DNA of 24,330 bases. It comes from JAGNHB01 sp964436005. Its GTDB lineage: Bacteria; Acidobacteriota; JAAYUB01. The stretch covers positions 1 to 24,330 of the forward strand of contig CAYTBK010000057.1 of NCBI GenBank assembly GCA_964436005.1, read 5' to 3'. The notes under the pieces are model-generated. The model did not search any database, was not told where the DNA came from, and worked only from the letters and a program-made list of their open reading frames with translations. Below, one piece after another: positions 22,312 to 24,330 of the stretch; the first letter of the stretch is position 1; every line of letters starts with the position of its first letter. A program made the translations under genes and the position numbers.

Positions 22312-23892
22312 ATGGTCGAGAAAGAGAGGGTTGTTCCTTCGGGGCCCCGAAGCAAGGCGGAACTGGACGAGATCAGGCGGATGGGGGAACAGTTCCTCGG
22401 CCAACTGGTCTCCTGGTGGGCTTCGCTCGAGGATGGGACGGTCCATCCCCGTCCGGTTCCGGCCGATTTCCAGCCCCTGCGCGAGCGGGTCTTCCCGCCG
22501 GAGGGCGACGGGATCGAACAGATCCTGGCCGACCTGGAAAACTATCTCGTGCCGGGCCTCACGCGCGTGGCCTCACCGCGGTATCTGGGCATGATGAATC
22601 CCCCGCCGGCCCTCCCCGGCGTTTTCGCCGAGATGCTGTCGGCCGCTTTCAACCAGAATTGCTCCCTGTGGAACCAGAGCCCCGGCGGCGTGGAACTGGA
22701 GAAGGCGCTAGTGGCCGAGATGTGCGGCCTGGCCGGAATGAGGGGGCCCCGGCCGTTCGGCGTCCTGGTGAGCGGCGGCTCCATGGCCAACATCATGGCG
22801 CTCAAACTGGCCCGGGGCCGGGCGCTGGGGTGGGAAACCCGGCGGACCGGCCTTTCGGGGGTGGAGCGGCCGATGGGGGTGTATGCCTCGGGGGAACTGC
22901 ACTACTCCTTCGAGAAGGGGATGGACATCCTCGGCCTCGGGGTGGACAGGCTGCGGCAAGCGTCGGTTGATGGGCGTTTCCGCGTGCGGCCCGACGCCAT
23001 GCGCCGCCTGATCGCCGAGGACAGGGACAAGGGGATCGTGCCCGGGTGCGTGATCGGGATTGCCGGAACGACCAACACGGGTTCCATCGATCCGCTGGAC
23101 GAACTGGCCGACCTGGCGAGGGAGTTCGGCGCCTGGTTCCACGTGGACGCGGCCTACGGCGGCGCGGGGCTGCTTGTCCCCGAGCTCCTCGACCGTTTCC
23201 GGGGGATCGAGCGGGTGGATTCGCTGACCATGGATCCGCACAAGTGGTTCTTCGTTCCCTTCGAGTGCGCCGCCCTGCTGGTGAACGACGCGGCGAACCT
23301 GCGGCGCGCCTTTTCGGTCGTCGGCACGGGGGAGGCCGCTCTGCCCCGCGACCCGGAGTCGCCGGACGACGAGCCCGCCGTTCCCCACTACTACCTGGAG
23401 CAGGTGGCGGACGACCCAGAAAAGGTCGACTACTTTGAATTCGGGCCGCAAGGATCTCGCAGCTTCAAGGCCCTCAAGCTCTGGGTGACGTTCCGCGCCC
23501 TGGGGAAGAAATTCTACAAGGAAACGGTGGCCCGAAACGTTTCCTTCGCTTCGCGGCTGCACGCCGAACTCTCCCGGATGGAAGGCGTGGAGATGTTCCA
23601 CAAGCCGGAGTTGGGAATCCTGTGTTTCCGCTGCCGGCCGGCCGGATTGAACCCGGGGGAACTGGACGCGCTGAACCGGCGTATTCACGAACTCATCGAC
23701 CGGGAAGGGCGCTTCTGGATTTCCCGGACGAGGCTCCGGAACGGCGCCCTGGTGCTGCGGGTCAATTTTCAGAACTATCGCACCAGGGAGGAGGATTTCC
23801 GCGAACTGGTCGACATGCTCCAGCGGGTTTTCCGGATGGAGGAATTGCGGGAAGCGCCGGTGAACGAACCACACGGGAGGAAAAATTCATGA
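22312..23892 (+). CDS. Group II PLP-dependent amino acid decarboxylase (aromatic/glutamate decarboxylase-like)
   Basis: A 526-residue fold-I PLP enzyme of the pyridoxal-dependent decarboxylase family that includes aromatic-L-amino-acid, tyrosine, histidine and glutamate decarboxylases. The cofactor site is complete: VSGGSMANIMAL (153-164), the ring-stacking His197 in GELHYS, GTTNTGSIDPL (252-262), HVDAAYGGAG with Asp279, and the Schiff-base lysine in MDPHKWFFVPFEC (Lys311). The N-terminal MNPPPALPGVFAEMLSAAFNQN segment resembles the AADC substrate region. The substrate cannot be told from sequence alone; an aromatic amino acid is my best guess. The ATG at 22312 has a GGAGTG site. It overlaps the next gene by four bases (ATGA). 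Confidence 0.88.
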   Translation: MVEKERVVPSGPRSKAELDEIRRMGEQFLGQLVSWWASLEDGTVHPRPVPADFQPLRERVFPPEGDGIEQILADLENYLVPGLTRVASPRYLGMMNPPPALPGVFAEMLSAAFNQNCSLWNQSPGGVELEKALVAEMCGLAGMRGPRPFGVLVSGGSMANIMALKLARGRALGWETRRTGLSGVERPMGVYASGELHYSFEKGMDILGLGVDRLRQASVDGRFRVRPDAMRRLIAEDRDKGIVPGCVIGIAGTTNTGSIDPLDELADLAREFGAWFHVDAAYGGAGLLVPELLDRFRGIERVDSLTMDPHKWFFVPFECAALLVNDAANLRRAFSVVGTGEAALPRDPESPDDEPAVPHYYLEQVADDPEKVDYFEFGPQGSRSFKALKLWVTFRALGKKFYKETVARNVSFASRLHAELSRMEGVEMFHKPELGILCFRCRPAGLNPGELDALNRRIHELIDREGRFWISRTRLRNGALVLRVNFQNYRTREEDFRELVDMLQRVFRMEELREAPVNEPHGRKNS

Positions 23893-24330
23893 TCAGGGAA
23901 AAAATGGAGCAGGCGGTGGCCATTCTGCGGGAAAAGGGGCTGGATCTGTGGATGATCTTCGGCCGGGAATCCCACACGGCCAAGGACCCTTGCGCTGACA
24001 TGGTGGTGGGTACGGGCTACACCTGGCAGTCGGCCTTTCTCATCCACTGTTCCGGCCGCACGGTGGCCGTCGTGGGCAGCCTGGACGCGGCGGAAGTGGA
24101 GAAGCGGGGCGACTACGGGCAGGTGCTCGGCTACGTGGGGGGCATCCGTGACACGCTGGTCGGCCTGCTGGACGAGCTTCAGCCGAAATCCATCGCGGTG
24201 AACTGGTCTCTCGACGACGTGATGGCCGACGGCCTGACCCATGGCATGTACCTGCAACTGGAAAAAATCATGGAAGGCACGCCCTACTTCGGCCGCCTGT
24301 GCTCCGCCGAAGGCGTGGTGTCGGCCCTGC
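23889..24330 (+). CDS. M24-family (Xaa-Pro peptidase-like) protein, N-terminal part
   Basis: The frame opens at ATG 23889 and runs off the right edge, giving 147 residues. It starts MIREKMEQAVAILREKGLDL and continues with WMIFGRESHTAKDP, ADMVVGTGYTWQSAFLIH, VAVVGSLDAAEVEK and IAVNWSLDD. This is the pattern of the creatinase/prolidase N-terminal domain that precedes the pita-bread metallopeptidase domain; the metal ligands would lie beyond the window. A GGAGG lies nine bases upstream, and the start overlaps the decarboxylase stop as ATGA, so translation is coupled. If complete, it would release amino acids from peptides, perhaps feeding the decarboxylase. Confidence 0.78.
   Translation, partial: MIREKMEQAVAILREKGLDLWMIFGRESHTAKDPCADMVVGTGYTWQSAFLIHCSGRTVAVVGSLDAAEVEKRGDYGQVLGYVGGIRDTLVGLLDELQPKSIAVNWSLDDVMADGLTHGMYLQLEKIMEGTPYFGRLCSAEGVVSAL

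Noticed and set aside
1..24330. tRNA or rRNA genes, insertion sequences, integrases
   Set aside because: No cloverleaf-type T-loop/acceptor pattern, rRNA-like block or transposase/integrase motif was seen by eye in the intergenic regions or coding frames.

Overview
The window is a GC-rich, densely coded stretch of a bacterial chromosome, probably from a metagenome-assembled or draft genome: a 100-N scaffold gap lies inside speA. A lipobox signal peptide, other exported proteins, and an mreC-mreD-mrdA-rodA cell-elongation operon suggest a rod-shaped, probably Gram-negative bacterium. Exported M1/M28 peptidases, mixed GTG/TTG/ATG starts and high GC would suit an uncultured lineage such as Acidobacteriota or a relative. 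That placement is a weak inference, because no rRNA or tRNA is present.

Layout. Position 1-135 is the C-terminal zinc ribbon of a gene running in from the left. Positions 172-5147 (minus) hold a tight run speA-purD-ribA-aldo/keto reductase behind a good sigma70-type promoter at 5217-5245. Positions 5288-9457 (minus) hold mreC-mreD-mrdA-rodA with overlapping or nearly overlapping genes. Divergent from it, 9705-11886 (plus), are two adjacent genes for related kinase-fold proteins that both lack the catalytic-loop aspartate. One carries a cyclic-nucleotide-binding domain and the other a YgiT/MqsA-like zinc ribbon. A purple-acid-phosphatase-like lipoprotein follows (11953-13305). Positions 13306-13860 are AT-rich for the most part, with a doubtful small membrane-protein ORF, a TATAAT box with a dyad, and interleaved inverted repeats.

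Next come a cytidylate-kinase-like protein and an MFS transporter (minus), a divergent rtcB RNA ligase (plus), a convergent exported TPR protein (minus), and a 1181-residue exported M1-M28-PDZ peptidase fusion (plus). A 341-bp AT-rich intergenic region with a cluster of DnaA-box-like sequences precedes a group II PLP decarboxylase, which is translationally coupled to an M24-type peptidase that runs off the right edge.

Most of the window is housekeeping: polyamine, purine and flavin synthesis, elongasome, RNA repair, peptide degradation. The best candidate for something undescribed is the kinase-fold pair: two paralogues with the same altered catalytic loop, one base apart, joined to different sensory or zinc modules. 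The M1-M28-PDZ fusion and the two AT-rich intergenic regions come next. The apparent break in speA is an assembly artefact: the same 55 bases flank the gap, and collapsing them restores a full 643-residue frame.
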